From contig NZ_CP119785.1 of assembly GCF_029338235.1 (NCBI RefSeq), forward strand, positions 2,666,001 to 2,730,000: a stretch of 64,000 nt of DNA, given 5' to 3'. The translations under genes and the position numbers were made by a program. This document shows, piece by piece, positions 8,938 through 16,676 of this stretch. The stretch is from Haloarcula rara. Its GTDB lineage: Archaea > Halobacteriota > Halobacteria > Halobacteriales > Haloarculaceae. Within the stretch, counting starts at the first letter, position 1; each line of letters begins with the position of its first letter. The notes under the pieces were generated by a model. It did not search any database, was not told where the DNA came from, and saw only the letters and a program-made list of their open reading frames with translations.

Positions 8938-9180
8938 TCATCGACTGCGGCCGCTGACTGCGGCCTCGTCGGCGCTGTCCGCACCGCCCGGCGTCAGGCC
9001 GCGTATCGTCTCGCCGATGCCGTCCATCGCCCCGCCGGGCATCGACCCGATTTCGCCGAGGATATCGCCGACGAACCCGGGAACCTGCTCCGGGAGGCCG
9101 CCCGGCGGGCCGACCAGCGCGACCGTCTGTACTGCGTCGTGTACGACCGTGAGAACCGCCAGCGGGTGTGTTTCGAACAT
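8938..9180 (-). CDS. small conserved haloarchaeal protein, unknown function
   Basis: An 80-aa protein beginning M-F-E-T-H-P-L-A-V-L-T-V-V-H-D-A-V. It has a short hydrophobic N-terminal helix and a glycine/proline-rich middle (V-G-P-P-G-G-L-P, G-S-M-P-G-G-A-M). I chose the ATG at 9180 because GAGG lies about 10 nt upstream on the coding strand; an in-frame ATG at 9204 is the alternative. No motif suggests a function. It converges with the ZIP gene and could be a small membrane-associated protein. Confidence 0.55.
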   Translation of the reverse strand: MFETHPLAVLTVVHDAVQTVALVGPPGGLPEQVPGFVGDILGEIGSMPGGAMDGIGETIRGLTPGGADSADEAAVSGRSR

Positions 9181-9396
9181 TGCAGTTTCCCCTCGTGACG
9201 ACATCGGTATAACCGGAGGCGACGCTGCAGTCGATTTCTCACCGAATTTCGGCCGGATTCACCCCGTTCAGACCGAGCTAAACAGTTCGTCTCGGCGGCG
9301 CTGTTCGAGGCCACCCACTCACGGCCGTCCCGCCGTGGCGCGCGCCGCCCCGGCGAAAAATGTTTTAGCCATTTGTGAGAACCACGTCGCAGTGAA

Positions 9397-9936
9397 ATGT
9401 CTGACCAGTCTGACGAGTCACCCGACCTGACCCCGCAAGAACTCGACCACACGCACCTCCCCGACCAGACGATGTACAAAATCGACGTTGCGGCCGCGAG
9501 CCACTTCGAACAGGGCGGCGAGGACATCGAGACGTATCCCCTCGCTATCACGAACGAGTTCAAATTGCTCTACTTCGAGATGGCCCCGGGCGCGACCATC
9601 GACTGGCACACCCACACGCCGGCATTCGACGAGGTCTGTCTCTGTCTGGCCGGTGAAGCGAGGTTCACGCTCGAACGCGAGGACGGGAGTCACCAGGTCC
9701 TCGAAGCGGAGCCGCGCGAATCGATGTATATTCCCGGTGGCGCGCGTCACAAAATCGAGGCCGTCGGCGACGAGCGCCACGAGGGACTCGTCGCGATGCC
9801 GTCGGACCCGGTCGCCAGGGTGGAGATGCTCGAAGGGGCCGCGCCCTACCGGATGGAAGACTGGCCCGTCGCGCTGTGGGTCGACCGCAAGCGGGACGAG
9901 GTCGTCGAGAAGGACGACGACGCCGTCTCGACGTAA
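9397..9936 (+). CDS. cupin-domain protein
   Basis: A 179-aa single-domain cupin. The first cupin motif is P-G-A-T-I-D-W-H-T-H-T-x7-E at residues 64-80, providing two His and one Glu metal ligands. The second is Y-I-P-G-G-A-R-H-K-I-E at about 111, with the fourth ligand His. No fused DNA-binding or enzyme domain is present. Such small cupins bind Fe, Mn or Zn and may be dioxygenases, isomerases or sensors, so substrate cannot be assigned. The ATG at 9397 is the only good start. The gene is monocistronic. Confidence 0.8.
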   Translation: MSDQSDESPDLTPQELDHTHLPDQTMYKIDVAAASHFEQGGEDIETYPLAITNEFKLLYFEMAPGATIDWHTHTPAFDEVCLCLAGEARFTLEREDGSHQVLEAEPRESMYIPGGARHKIEAVGDERHEGLVAMPSDPVARVEMLEGAAPYRMEDWPVALWVDRKRDEVVEKDDDAVST

Positions 9937-10000
9937 CCGATTATTCCAGCGCGGACATTTCCGAAAGAAATATGTATCATAATCAAGCGGTATATTAGAA

Positions 10001-10183
10001 ATGGGAGTTATACAGGCTCTTGGGAAGCGGATGGCTCACGTCGTTGCTGCTACAGCAGTGCTATTAAGTGGAATGTCTCTTAGTGCCTTTGCGGTTAATT
10101 CTGGTCGGTGGCTTCTACTTATACCGGGCCTCCTGCTCCTGGTAGGGGGCTGGATTTACTGGCAAATCCTGGTAGAAATATAG
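10001..10183 (+). CDS. 60-aa putative membrane protein in an AT-rich islet
   Basis: The encoded peptide is two hydrophobic helices joined by a short polar turn (S-G-R-W): residues about 11-31 and 37-57. The codons are much richer in A/T at third positions than all neighbours, and the islet 9937-10402 as a whole is AT-rich. A TATA-like AATATGTATCATAA lies roughly 28 nt before the ATG. No homologue is recognised. It could be a small membrane protein of mobile origin or a chance ORF. Confidence 0.4.
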   Translation: MGVIQALGKRMAHVVAATAVLLSGMSLSAFAVNSGRWLLLIPGLLLLVGGWIYWQILVEI

Positions 10184-10402
10184 GTATATAATATCAAATA
10201 GCCAAATTGGGTCTCATTTATCGACGGTGAAGTCACAGCGACGTGATCCAACAGACAGTGTGACACAGTTGTCGTGGACTCTGGAACTGTCTCTTGGTCT
10301 AACGGTTGGTTCGACTATTAATAGTATTCGTGCAATTGACTACTCTGTCACAACTCTCAAAACAATCCGCTAATCTTCCGAGAACAGGTTTTCAGACTGG
10401 CA

Positions 10403-10720
10403 TCAGTTGTACTCTCGCCACCGGTACCCACACTCCTGGCACTTGAAAAACCGCGTCGGCGGCTCGTCGGCCGCGCCGGTCTGTTTGATGGTGTACCACG
10501 CTTTGGTGTGGCCACAGTCGTCACAGACGACGTCGTCGGCCGTCGGTTTGCCCTCGAAGTTGTCGCCCTCCTCGGTCTCGATGAGCTCGTCGCCGGACTG
10601 CTCTTGCGTGCTCACGAAATCACCGTCGCTGTCCTGGGCTGTCGTGTAGCCACAGCTCGAACACTGCATCACGCCGTCTTGCTTTTTCATCATCGACCCG
10701 CACTCGTCACAGAACTGCAT
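10403..10720 (-). CDS. tfs: transcription factor S (TFIIS-like RNA cleavage factor)
   Basis: A 105-aa protein with two zinc ribbons. The N-terminal ribbon has C4, C7, C20 and C23. The C-terminal TFIIS-type ribbon has C66, C69, C94 and C97, with the acidic pair D85-E86 in A-D-E-P-P-T that enters the polymerase active site to stimulate transcript cleavage. The start at 10720 is the Met of M-Q-F-C-D-E-C; the longer frame upstream is basic and not coding-like. It lies 32 nt downstream of the DPF-repeat protein on the same strand and may be the last gene of that unit. Confidence 0.93.
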   Translation of the reverse strand: MQFCDECGSMMKKQDGVMQCSSCGYTTAQDSDGDFVSTQEQSGDELIETEEGDNFEGKPTADDVVCDDCGHTKAWYTIKQTGAADEPPTRFFKCQECGYRWREYN

Positions 10721-10752
10721 GTGCGGTAATCGACGACCCCCGCAAAAGTGTC

Positions 10753-11388
10753 TTACCCCTCGTCTTCGAGTTCGCGCTGCTCGGCGACGACGGGACAGTT
10801 CAGCAGCCGGACCGTCTCCATATCGAGGTACTCGATTATCTCGGCTTCCTCGTGGGTGCAGTGGGCGTTTGGCGGGCTGGAGAAGAACTCGCACTGCTCG
10901 CAAAAGCGGTGTTTCGACACGTCGGTGTAGCGAGTGCCTTCGACGGTCTTCGTCTCGGGCTCTTCGTCCAGCGATTCCCAGACCTCGTCGGCGTCGACGC
11001 TCTCCACGTCGACCGACTCGAAGGCGCTCTCGCCCTCGCCGAAGGGGTTTCCATCGCGGCCCTCCATCCCCGCAAACGGGTCCTCGCCGTCGAGCGGGTC
11101 GCCCTCGACCGGCTCGCTGGCACCGCTCCCCTCGGCGGGCGTCGTGCCCGGGCCGCTCTCGAAAGGGTCGTCCTCGTCGATGAACTCCTCCTCGAAGGCG
11201 GGCTCGTCGGTGTCGCCCGGGTCGGACCTATCCGAATCCTCCGCGGTCGGCTCATCGCCCCCTTCGGAGGCCCCGTCGTCTGCCGTCTCGTCCGGCCCGA
11301 CGTCACCGAGGCGCTCGAACGGGTCGCCCTCGCGGTCCGCTGGGTCCTCGAGGTTTTCGAACGGGTCGTCGCCGTCGTCGTCACTCAT
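10753..11388 (-). CDS. acidic DPF-repeat protein with C-terminal zinc motif
   Basis: A 211-aa protein. The first 130 residues are extremely acidic and low in complexity. Short D-P-F-E / D-P-F-A / N-P-F-G repeats occur five times (D-P-F-E-N, D-P-F-E-R, D-P-F-E-S, D-P-F-A-G, N-P-F-G-E). A compact C-terminal domain (about 150-205) carries C-E-Q-C, a third Cys before T-H-E-E, and a fourth in L-N-C-P, a plausible zinc site. Its ATG overlaps the upstream coiled-coil gene by 8 nt, so the two are probably co-translated. I do not recognise the family. The linear repeats look like peptide docking motifs, which is speculation. Confidence 0.75.
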   Translation of the reverse strand: MSDDDGDDPFENLEDPADREGDPFERLGDVGPDETADDGASEGGDEPTAEDSDRSDPGDTDEPAFEEEFIDEDDPFESGPGTTPAEGSGASEPVEGDPLDGEDPFAGMEGRDGNPFGEGESAFESVDVESVDADEVWESLDEEPETKTVEGTRYTDVSKHRFCEQCEFFSSPPNAHCTHEEAEIIEYLDMETVRLLNCPVVAEQRELEDEG

Positions 11389-12280
11389 CGGTCGGCCCCG
11401 CCTCTAGCTGTGCGGCGGTGACGAGCGACGCTTTCTTGCGGATGATACCTCCCTCGGGCTTGACGTCCGAGACCGTCGAGCCGCAGTGGGGACACTGCGG
11501 GTCGGTGAGCAGTCCGATTTCGACGCTCTCGCCGCAGTTCTGACACGATGCCGATGAGATACCCTCCTGTGCGGCGGCGCGTTTGATGCGGTCTATGGCC
11601 TTCTGGTGGGCGTCGCGGCCCCCCTGGTCGTCCCGCAGGTCGTTGACGACCCAGGCGACGCGTTTGAGCTTCTCTTCGGTGTCGTCGAGTCGCTTCTCGA
11701 ACTCGTTGAAGTAGGTCTCCAGCTCGTCGACGCGCTCGGTCTGGGCGGTCAGGTCACCCTCGAACTCGTCGCGGACCGCGACGAGTTCGCGGTTCAGGTC
11801 GGTGACGTGCTCGTCGAGTTCGCCGACCGCCTCGAAGGCGTCGTGGTCTGCGGGCGCCTTGCCGTCCAGTTCGCGTTTGAGCTGGACGACCCGCTGGCGA
11901 ACGTCGGTGATCTTCTCGCCGAAGTCGTCTTCGACCTCGTCCAGCCGCCCCTCGACGCGGGACTCGACCGCGTCGGTGATATCGGGGAGCCGGTCCCGGA
12001 CTGTCGAGTCGACGCGCTCCTCGAGGACGTCGTCGACGGCCGCCGCGACGGCGGCGTCGAGTTCGTCCTGCATCGCGTCCTCGACGCGGGCCTCGACGTT
12101 GAGCGCGGTCGCCAGGTCGCCCCCGTCACGCTCCGTCGTCGTGCGGTACGCCGCCAGCAACTGGGTGACCAGCTCCTCGCGCGGTTCGCCCAGTTCCCGC
12201 GAGCGCTCGTCGAGCCACTCGTCGAGCTCCGGCGGTAGTTCGACGGCGACCACCCCCTCGTCGGTCGACTCACTGGCCAT
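11381..12280 (-). CDS. RHH-coiled coil-zinc ribbon protein
   Basis: A 299-aa protein with three regions. Residues about 10-50 resemble a CopG/ribbon-helix-helix fold (V-A-V-E-L-P-P-E-L-D-E-W-L-D). Residues about 75-225 form a long acidic heptad coiled coil (V-E-S-R-V-E-G-R-L-D-E-V and similar). A zinc ribbon (C-Q-N-C ... C-P-H-C) sits at about 245-268. This layout suggests a DNA- or RNA-binding oligomer, but no function is known to me. It heads a two-gene unit with the DPF-repeat protein and follows the RAD55-like gene on the same strand after 69 nt. Confidence 0.75.
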   Translation of the reverse strand: MASESTDEGVVAVELPPELDEWLDERSRELGEPREELVTQLLAAYRTTTERDGGDLATALNVEARVEDAMQDELDAAVAAAVDDVLEERVDSTVRDRLPDITDAVESRVEGRLDEVEDDFGEKITDVRQRVVQLKRELDGKAPADHDAFEAVGELDEHVTDLNRELVAVRDEFEGDLTAQTERVDELETYFNEFEKRLDDTEEKLKRVAWVVNDLRDDQGGRDAHQKAIDRIKRAAAQEGISSASCQNCGESVEIGLLTDPQCPHCGSTVSDVKPEGGIIRKKASLVTAAQLEAGPTDE

Positions 12281-12349
12281 TACGTGCCCTTCTACGGACG
12301 AGATAGTTAAGGGTTTGCTGCCAATTTCAGGAGACGAGACTGAGAACTG

Positions 12350-13186
12350 CTAGCGTATCTTCCGGACGTCGCTGATGTCGAAGCCGGCGTCGCCGAGTTC
12401 GGTCTCGAACTGGACGATGTTCTCGTCCTCTATCTGGGAGAGGACGCCGCGGAACTGCTTGACGACGAGCGTCCGGGCCCGCGTGGACCCGCCCGACTCC
12501 CAGGAGAACTCCATGGTGCCGTGGGCGGCCTCGGAGAGCTGGCCCGTCCGCGTCGCCGAGAGGGTCTCGTGGTTGAGATGCAGGAGGATGAGCCCGCCCC
12601 ACTGGTGGGCGGCCTTCTGGATGCCCGAGACGAGGAAGGTGATGTCGGCCCAGTCGATGTCTTCGCCCATCGCCGCCACCAGGTCCGACAGGGAGTCGAT
12701 GACGACGAGGTTGTTCGGGGCGATGTTGCTGAGTCGATTCCCCAGGGCGCCCAGCAGGTCCTCGCGCTCGTGGCGCGCCCTGAGGTCCTTGATGTTGGGA
12801 GTTTCGTCGGCGTACCACTCTCTGGGCACCGGACTCATGTGGAAGTACCGCTCGGACATGTCGTGGAACTGGACACCGGCGAGTCCGGCGTCCAGTACCT
12901 CATCGTCCATCGCCAGCCGCATCTCGTCGGCGAGCTGGCCCTCGCTCGCGGTAAAGGAGAGGTAATGGACCGCCTCGGGGAGGACCGCCTTCTCCGCGGG
13001 GTCGCCGTAGTAGAGGTCGAACAGTTCGGGGTCCTCCTCGGCCATCCCGTTGATGACCGCGCTGGTGTGCATGAACTCCCGCGAGCCGGCACCGGCCTGC
13101 CCCGAGAGCAACACGACGCTCCCCGTCGGCGCGCCCCCGTTGATGATGGAATCGAGCTGCTTGACACCGAAGGGGATGCGGTCCAT
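12350..13186 (-). CDS. RAD55/KaiC-like RecA-fold protein with degenerate Walker A
   Basis: A 278-aa RecA-superfamily protein of the haloarchaeal RAD55/GvpD/KaiC-like group. The G-V-K-Q-L-D start motif is typical of the group. The P-loop at 29-36 reads G-Q-A-G-A-G-S-R, so serine replaces the invariant lysine and arginine the following Thr/Ser. The Walker B strand N-L-V-V-I-D-S-L is kept, with D164. The domain is otherwise full length, so ATP may be bound weakly or not at all. These proteins are often signalling or regulatory partners rather than recombinases. The Met at 13186 starts right at the conserved region. Confidence 0.8.
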   Translation of the reverse strand: MDRIPFGVKQLDSIINGGAPTGSVVLLSGQAGAGSREFMHTSAVINGMAEEDPELFDLYYGDPAEKAVLPEAVHYLSFTASEGQLADEMRLAMDDEVLDAGLAGVQFHDMSERYFHMSPVPREWYADETPNIKDLRARHEREDLLGALGNRLSNIAPNNLVVIDSLSDLVAAMGEDIDWADITFLVSGIQKAAHQWGGLILLHLNHETLSATRTGQLSEAAHGTMEFSWESGGSTRARTLVVKQFRGVLSQIEDENIVQFETELGDAGFDISDVRKIR

Positions 13187-13266
13187 ACACGCTTTCGCTA
13201 CTGTGACCGCTTAAACGCTTGGCCCGGATTCTGGCCGGCGATAATCGGCATCCTCGGCCAGGGCTG

Positions 13267-14237
13267 TCACTCGTCGTCGTCGAGCGTTGCCCCGGTGTTT
13301 CGCGGAGCGGCCACGTGGACCTCGCCGTCGACGCCAGCCGCCTCCAACGCGTGGTAGCCCGCCTCCTTCGCTTCGCCCATCCCGTCGGTGTCGGTCAGGC
13401 CCCACACCGTCGGTCCCCACGAGGACTGGCCCGCGCCGGTGACGGTCGGCGCGTCCGCGAGGTGTTCGACGATGCCGCCCGCGGGCGGCCGGTAGACCCC
13501 GCCCTGCTCGTCGGCGTACCACGCGCCGTTCAGCCGGCCGAGCCGCGCGGCCGCACCGCCGAACTCACGCCGGCTGCGGGTCGCGATGGCGGGCAACAAC
13601 CGGCGGGTGAGCAGTGCGGATATCTGGTCAGCGATGCCGGGGTCGGCCCGCTCGATGGCGGTGCGCATACTGCGGTCCTCGGCGCTCCCGCTCTGGCCGG
13701 GGTCGGTGTCGGGAACGACGAGGAGAAACCGCCAGTCTGCGGGGACGTGGTGGCTCGCGACGACGGGTGGAACGTCCCAGTCGCCCTCGGCCGGCGGCTC
13801 GTGGGTGAACCGCTCGGTCGGATGGCCGCCGTCGACGACGAACCCGCCCTGTTCGAACGTCGCGACGCCGACGCCGCTGCGCCCGCCCCGCCCCAGCCGC
13901 GCGCCACGGTCCGGGCGTCGGCGGTCAGGTCGTGTGCGCGGGCGACGGCGATGAGTGTCGCCAGCGCGAGCTGGGTTCCGCTGCCCAGGCCCACGTGGCG
14001 CGGGAAGCGCTGGCGGACCCGTACCTCCGCACCGGCCACGTCCAGCACATCTACCACCCGCCGTGCGTAGGGCTCGGCCGCGTCGTCGTCACAGTCCAGC
14101 GCGTCGGCCGGCTCGGCCTCGACGATCAGCTGTGGCTCGTCGAGTGCGAGCCCGACACCGCCGTAGAGTCGCTCGTGGGCCAGCGAGAGGTTCTGGAAGC
14201 CAAAGTGCAGTCTCGCCGCCGTCGTGACCGTCGCCAT
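13267..14237 (-). pseudogene. beta-RFAP synthase-like GHMP protein, interrupted by a frameshift
   Basis: Two overlapping frames together encode one GHMP-superfamily protein of about 323 aa like beta-ribofuranosylaminobenzene 5'-phosphate synthase. Frame 1 starts at 14237 ([14 protein letters not shown]) and carries H-V-G-L-G-S-G-T-Q-L-A-L-A. It stays in family register to about 13899. From 13896 the family sequence (L-G-R-G-G-R-S-G-V-G-V-A-T-F-E) continues in another frame to the stop at 13267. One base is missing in a GC-rich run at about 13893-13903. Sequencing error and true inactivation cannot be told apart here. The enzyme condenses pABA with PRPP in methanopterin synthesis; its role in haloarchaea is unsettled. 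Confidence 0.8.
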
Positions 14238-14333
14238 TACCGGAGGGTCGCGGTGGCGCGGAAAAGAAGCTACCGTCACCGGAGGGTTTCGCCAGCGCGA
14301 CCGGGACGTGGGACGGTACCACGAGTACAAGTT

Positions 14334-14341
14334 GTTTAAGG
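14334..14341 (+). promoter_or_regulatory. ilvD: TATA-like box for ilvD
   Basis: The stretch GTTTAAGG is centred about 27 nt before the ATG at 14365. This suggests a leaderless ilvD mRNA and supports that start over an in-frame ATG at 14224, which lies in the divergent GHMP gene. Confidence 0.45.
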
Positions 14342-14364
14342 TTCCCCACAGCCTTCGACGGTGT

Positions 14365-16092
14365 ATGAGCAAGCAGGCAGAGCGTGAGGGGTCGGGCAAG
14401 GACCCGAACCTGCGGAGCACCGAAGTCACCGAGGGCGTCGAGAAGGCGCCCCATCGCGCGATGTTCCGGGCGATGGGCTACGACGACGAGGACCTCGATT
14501 CGCCGATGGTCGGCGTCGCCAACCCCGCCGCGGACATCACCCCGTGTAACGTCCACTTAGACGACGTGGCCGACGCGGCCTACGAGGGAATCGACGACGC
14601 CGGTGGGATGCCCATCGAGTTCGGCACTATCACCATCTCCGACGCGATTTCGATGGGGACGGAGGGGATGAAAGCCTCGCTCATCTCCCGTGAGGTCATC
14701 GCTGACTCCGTCGAACTCGTCTCCTTCGGCGAGCGGATGGACGGGCTGGTCACCATCGGCGGCTGTGACAAGAACATGCCCGGCATGATGATGGCCGCTA
14801 TCCGGACGGACCTGCCGAGCGTCTTCTGCTACGGTGGCTCTATCATGCCCGGCGAGCACGACGGCCGCGAGGTCACCATCCAGAACGTCTTCGAGGGCGT
14901 GGGCGCCGTCGCCGACGGGGACATGAGCGAGGACGAACTCGACGAGATGGAACGCCACGCCTGTCCCGGCGCGGGCTCCTGTGGCGGGATGTTCACCGCG
15001 AACACGATGGCCTCCATCTCCGAGACTATCGGCCTGGCGCCGCTCGGGTCCTCGGGCGCGCCGGCCGAACACGAGGACCGCTACGAGATCGCCGAGGAGG
15101 CTGGCGCCGTCGCCATCGACGCCATCGCGAACGACCGGCGACCCTCGGACATCCTCACGCGGGAGTCCTTCGAGAACGCCATCGCGCTCCAGGTCGCCAC
15201 CGGCGGGTCGACCAACGCCGTCCTGCACCTGCTGGCGATGGCCGCCGAGGCCGACATCGACCTCGACATCGAGACGTTCAACGAGATCAGCAAGCGAACG
15301 CCCAAGATCGCCGACCTCCAGCCGGGCGGCACCCGCGTGATGAACGACCTCTTCGAGGTCGGCGGTATCCCGGTCGTCCTGAAGGCCCTCCTCGAGGCGG
15401 ACCTGCTCCACGGCGATGCGATGACGGTCACCGGCGAGACGCTGGCCGAGGGACTCGAACGCATCGACCCGCCGGCTATCGAGGACCTCGACGCCGACTT
15501 CCTCTACACCGTCGAGGAACCGAAGAACGAACAGGGCGCCATCCGCATCCTCACCGGCAACCTCGCCCCCGACGGCGCGGTCATCAAGATCACCGGCGAG
15601 GACCACCTCCACCACGAGGGCCCGGTCCGAATCTTCGACGACGAGGAGAGCGCTATGCAGTACGTCCAGGAAGGGAAAGTCGAGTCCGGCGACGTCATCG
15701 GCATCCGCAACGAGGGCCCGCAGGGCGGGCCCGGGATGCGGGAGATGCTCGGTGTCACCTCGGCGGTCGCCGGCCAGGGCCACGCCGAGGACGTCGCGCT
15801 GTTTACCGACGGTCGGTTCTCCGGGGCCACTCGCGGGTTCTCTATCGGCCACGTCGCTCCCGAGGCCTTCGCCGGCGGCCCCATCGCCGCGCTGGAGGAC
15901 GGCGACACCGTCACTATCGACATCGACGAACTGGAACTCTCGGTCGACCTCACCGACGAGGAGATAGCGGAGCGACTCGAAGACCACGAGCCGGAACCCC
16001 ACTACGACAGCGGGGTCCTCGCGAAGTACCACCGCGACTTCGGCTCCGCGGCCAACGGCGCGGTCACCAACCCCGGCGCGAAGTGGGATTGA
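14365..16092 (+). CDS. ilvD: dihydroxy-acid dehydratase
   Basis: A 575-aa IlvD/Edd-family Fe-S enzyme. It dehydrates 2,3-dihydroxyisovalerate and 2,3-dihydroxy-3-methylvalerate to the 2-keto acids of valine and isoleucine synthesis. Cluster ligands are visible at C61 (T-P-C-N), C134 (G-G-C-D-K-N-M-P-G) and C206 ([13 protein letters not shown]). K136 is the Mg-binding carbamylated lysine of the family. Length matches the family. Start chosen as M-S-K-Q-A-E from the TATA spacing; 47 extra upstream codons are basic and overlap the divergent gene. No other ilv gene is nearby. Confidence 0.95.
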   Translation: MSKQAEREGSGKDPNLRSTEVTEGVEKAPHRAMFRAMGYDDEDLDSPMVGVANPAADITPCNVHLDDVADAAYEGIDDAGGMPIEFGTITISDAISMGTEGMKASLISREVIADSVELVSFGERMDGLVTIGGCDKNMPGMMMAAIRTDLPSVFCYGGSIMPGEHDGREVTIQNVFEGVGAVADGDMSEDELDEMERHACPGAGSCGGMFTANTMASISETIGLAPLGSSGAPAEHEDRYEIAEEAGAVAIDAIANDRRPSDILTRESFENAIALQVATGGSTNAVLHLLAMAAEADIDLDIETFNEISKRTPKIADLQPGGTRVMNDLFEVGGIPVVLKALLEADLLHGDAMTVTGETLAEGLERIDPPAIEDLDADFLYTVEEPKNEQGAIRILTGNLAPDGAVIKITGEDHLHHEGPVRIFDDEESAMQYVQEGKVESGDVIGIRNEGPQGGPGMREMLGVTSAVAGQGHAEDVALFTDGRFSGATRGFSIGHVAPEAFAGGPIAALEDGDTVTIDIDELELSVDLTDEEIAERLEDHEPEPHYDSGVLAKYHRDFGSAANGAVTNPGAKWD

Positions 16093-16118
16093 GCGAACCC
16101 GAAGAGTTCGCGAGGGTC

Positions 16119-16139
16119 GGAAGACGCGCGGCGTCTTCC
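16119..16139. repeat. perfect 9-bp hairpin, 3-nt loop
   Basis: GGAAGACGC and its exact complement enclose the loop GCG. It lies 27 nt past the ilvD stop and may protect or end the 3' end of the transcript. Confidence 0.6.
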
Positions 16140-16225
16140 GGAACTGAGCGCGGTCAACAGTTTCCGTCCGGAATACCCTTCTGCCGCTGTGAGATAGTGT
16201 ACGTCGACCGAAGGGAGCCGTTTCT

Positions 16226-16256
16226 CGGGACCGACCGGAGGGAGGTCCCGCTTTTT
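16226..16256 (+). terminator. stem-loop followed by T-run downstream of ilvD
   Basis: CGGGACC (16226-16232) pairs with GGTCCCG (16244-16250) around an 11-nt loop GACCGGAGGGA. CTTTTT follows at once, giving the look of an intrinsic-type terminator 134 nt after ilvD. The loop matches the consensus of the stem-loop array at 57.5 kb. Confidence 0.5.
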
Positions 16257-16279
16257 CGCCCACGTTTTTCGAGGAGGGG

Positions 16280-16361
16280 GGTTGCGGGCCGGTGGCCCGC
16301 AACCGTATGACGTGGCGGCGCAGCCGCCACGCGGTGCCCGCAGCGCGCTCGAAGAGCGCGC
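16280..16361. repeat. three consecutive perfect hairpins with 3-nt loops
   Basis: An 11-bp stem (GGTTGCGGGCC, 16280-16304, loop GGT), a 9-bp stem (CGTGGCGGC, 16311-16331, loop GCA) and an 8-bp stem (GCGCGCTC, 16343-16361, loop GAA) follow each other with gaps of 6 and 11 nt. All stems are perfect. Confidence 0.65.
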
Positions 16362-16428
16362 GAGGACACTCGACGAAAAAAAGCTGGATGCGCAACATAG
16401 GAGTACGCTGGGACGGTAATGGGGCGTA

Positions 16429-16671
16429 GTGACCGAGACGTACGTCTGTTCGCACTGTGAATCGACCGTCACCCGCCCCTTCCAGATACGGTCGATAATC
16501 CGCACCTGTGACGAGTGCCATGAGAACGGCCGCTTTCTCCACGAGTCGCTGGTCGAGTCGCTTTCCTCGCTGCCCGCCGACGAACTGCCAGAGGAGTGGG
16601 AGTCGATGCCGCTGGACGAGCGGTTCGAGACGGCGCTGCGGGAGGGGCTCATCCGGCTGACCCGGGAGTAG
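16429..16671 (+). CDS. small zinc-finger protein
   Basis: An 80-aa protein whose GTG start is forced by an in-frame stop just upstream. Four cysteines, C-S-H-C and C-D-E-C, lie 20-odd residues apart in the N-terminal 35 residues and form a likely zinc site. The C-terminal half is helical and acidic (E-S-L-V-E-S-L-S-S-L-P). It resembles the many small haloarchaeal CxxC...CxxC proteins whose roles are mostly unknown. The next gene converges on it with a 5-nt gap. An ACATAGG-like sequence about 30 nt upstream could be its promoter. Confidence 0.65.
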   Translation: MTETYVCSHCESTVTRPFQIRSIIRTCDECHENGRFLHESLVESLSSLPADELPEEWESMPLDERFETALREGLIRLTRE

Positions 16672-16676
16672 CGGCG

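Larger units (their letters stand above)
16093..16428. other. intergenic region packed with perfect hairpins
   Basis: This gap of about 336 nt after ilvD contains no gene. It holds four perfect inverted repeats with 3-nt loops (16119-16139, 16280-16304, 16311-16331, 16343-16361). It also holds a stem with an 11-nt loop followed by a T-run (16226-16256). Each is listed separately or in the findings. Confidence 0.7.

Noticed and set aside
14557..16542. Long minus-strand open frame (661 codons) opposite ilvD
   Set aside because: It is antisense to the conserved dehydratase and runs through the hairpin cluster; no motif is visible.
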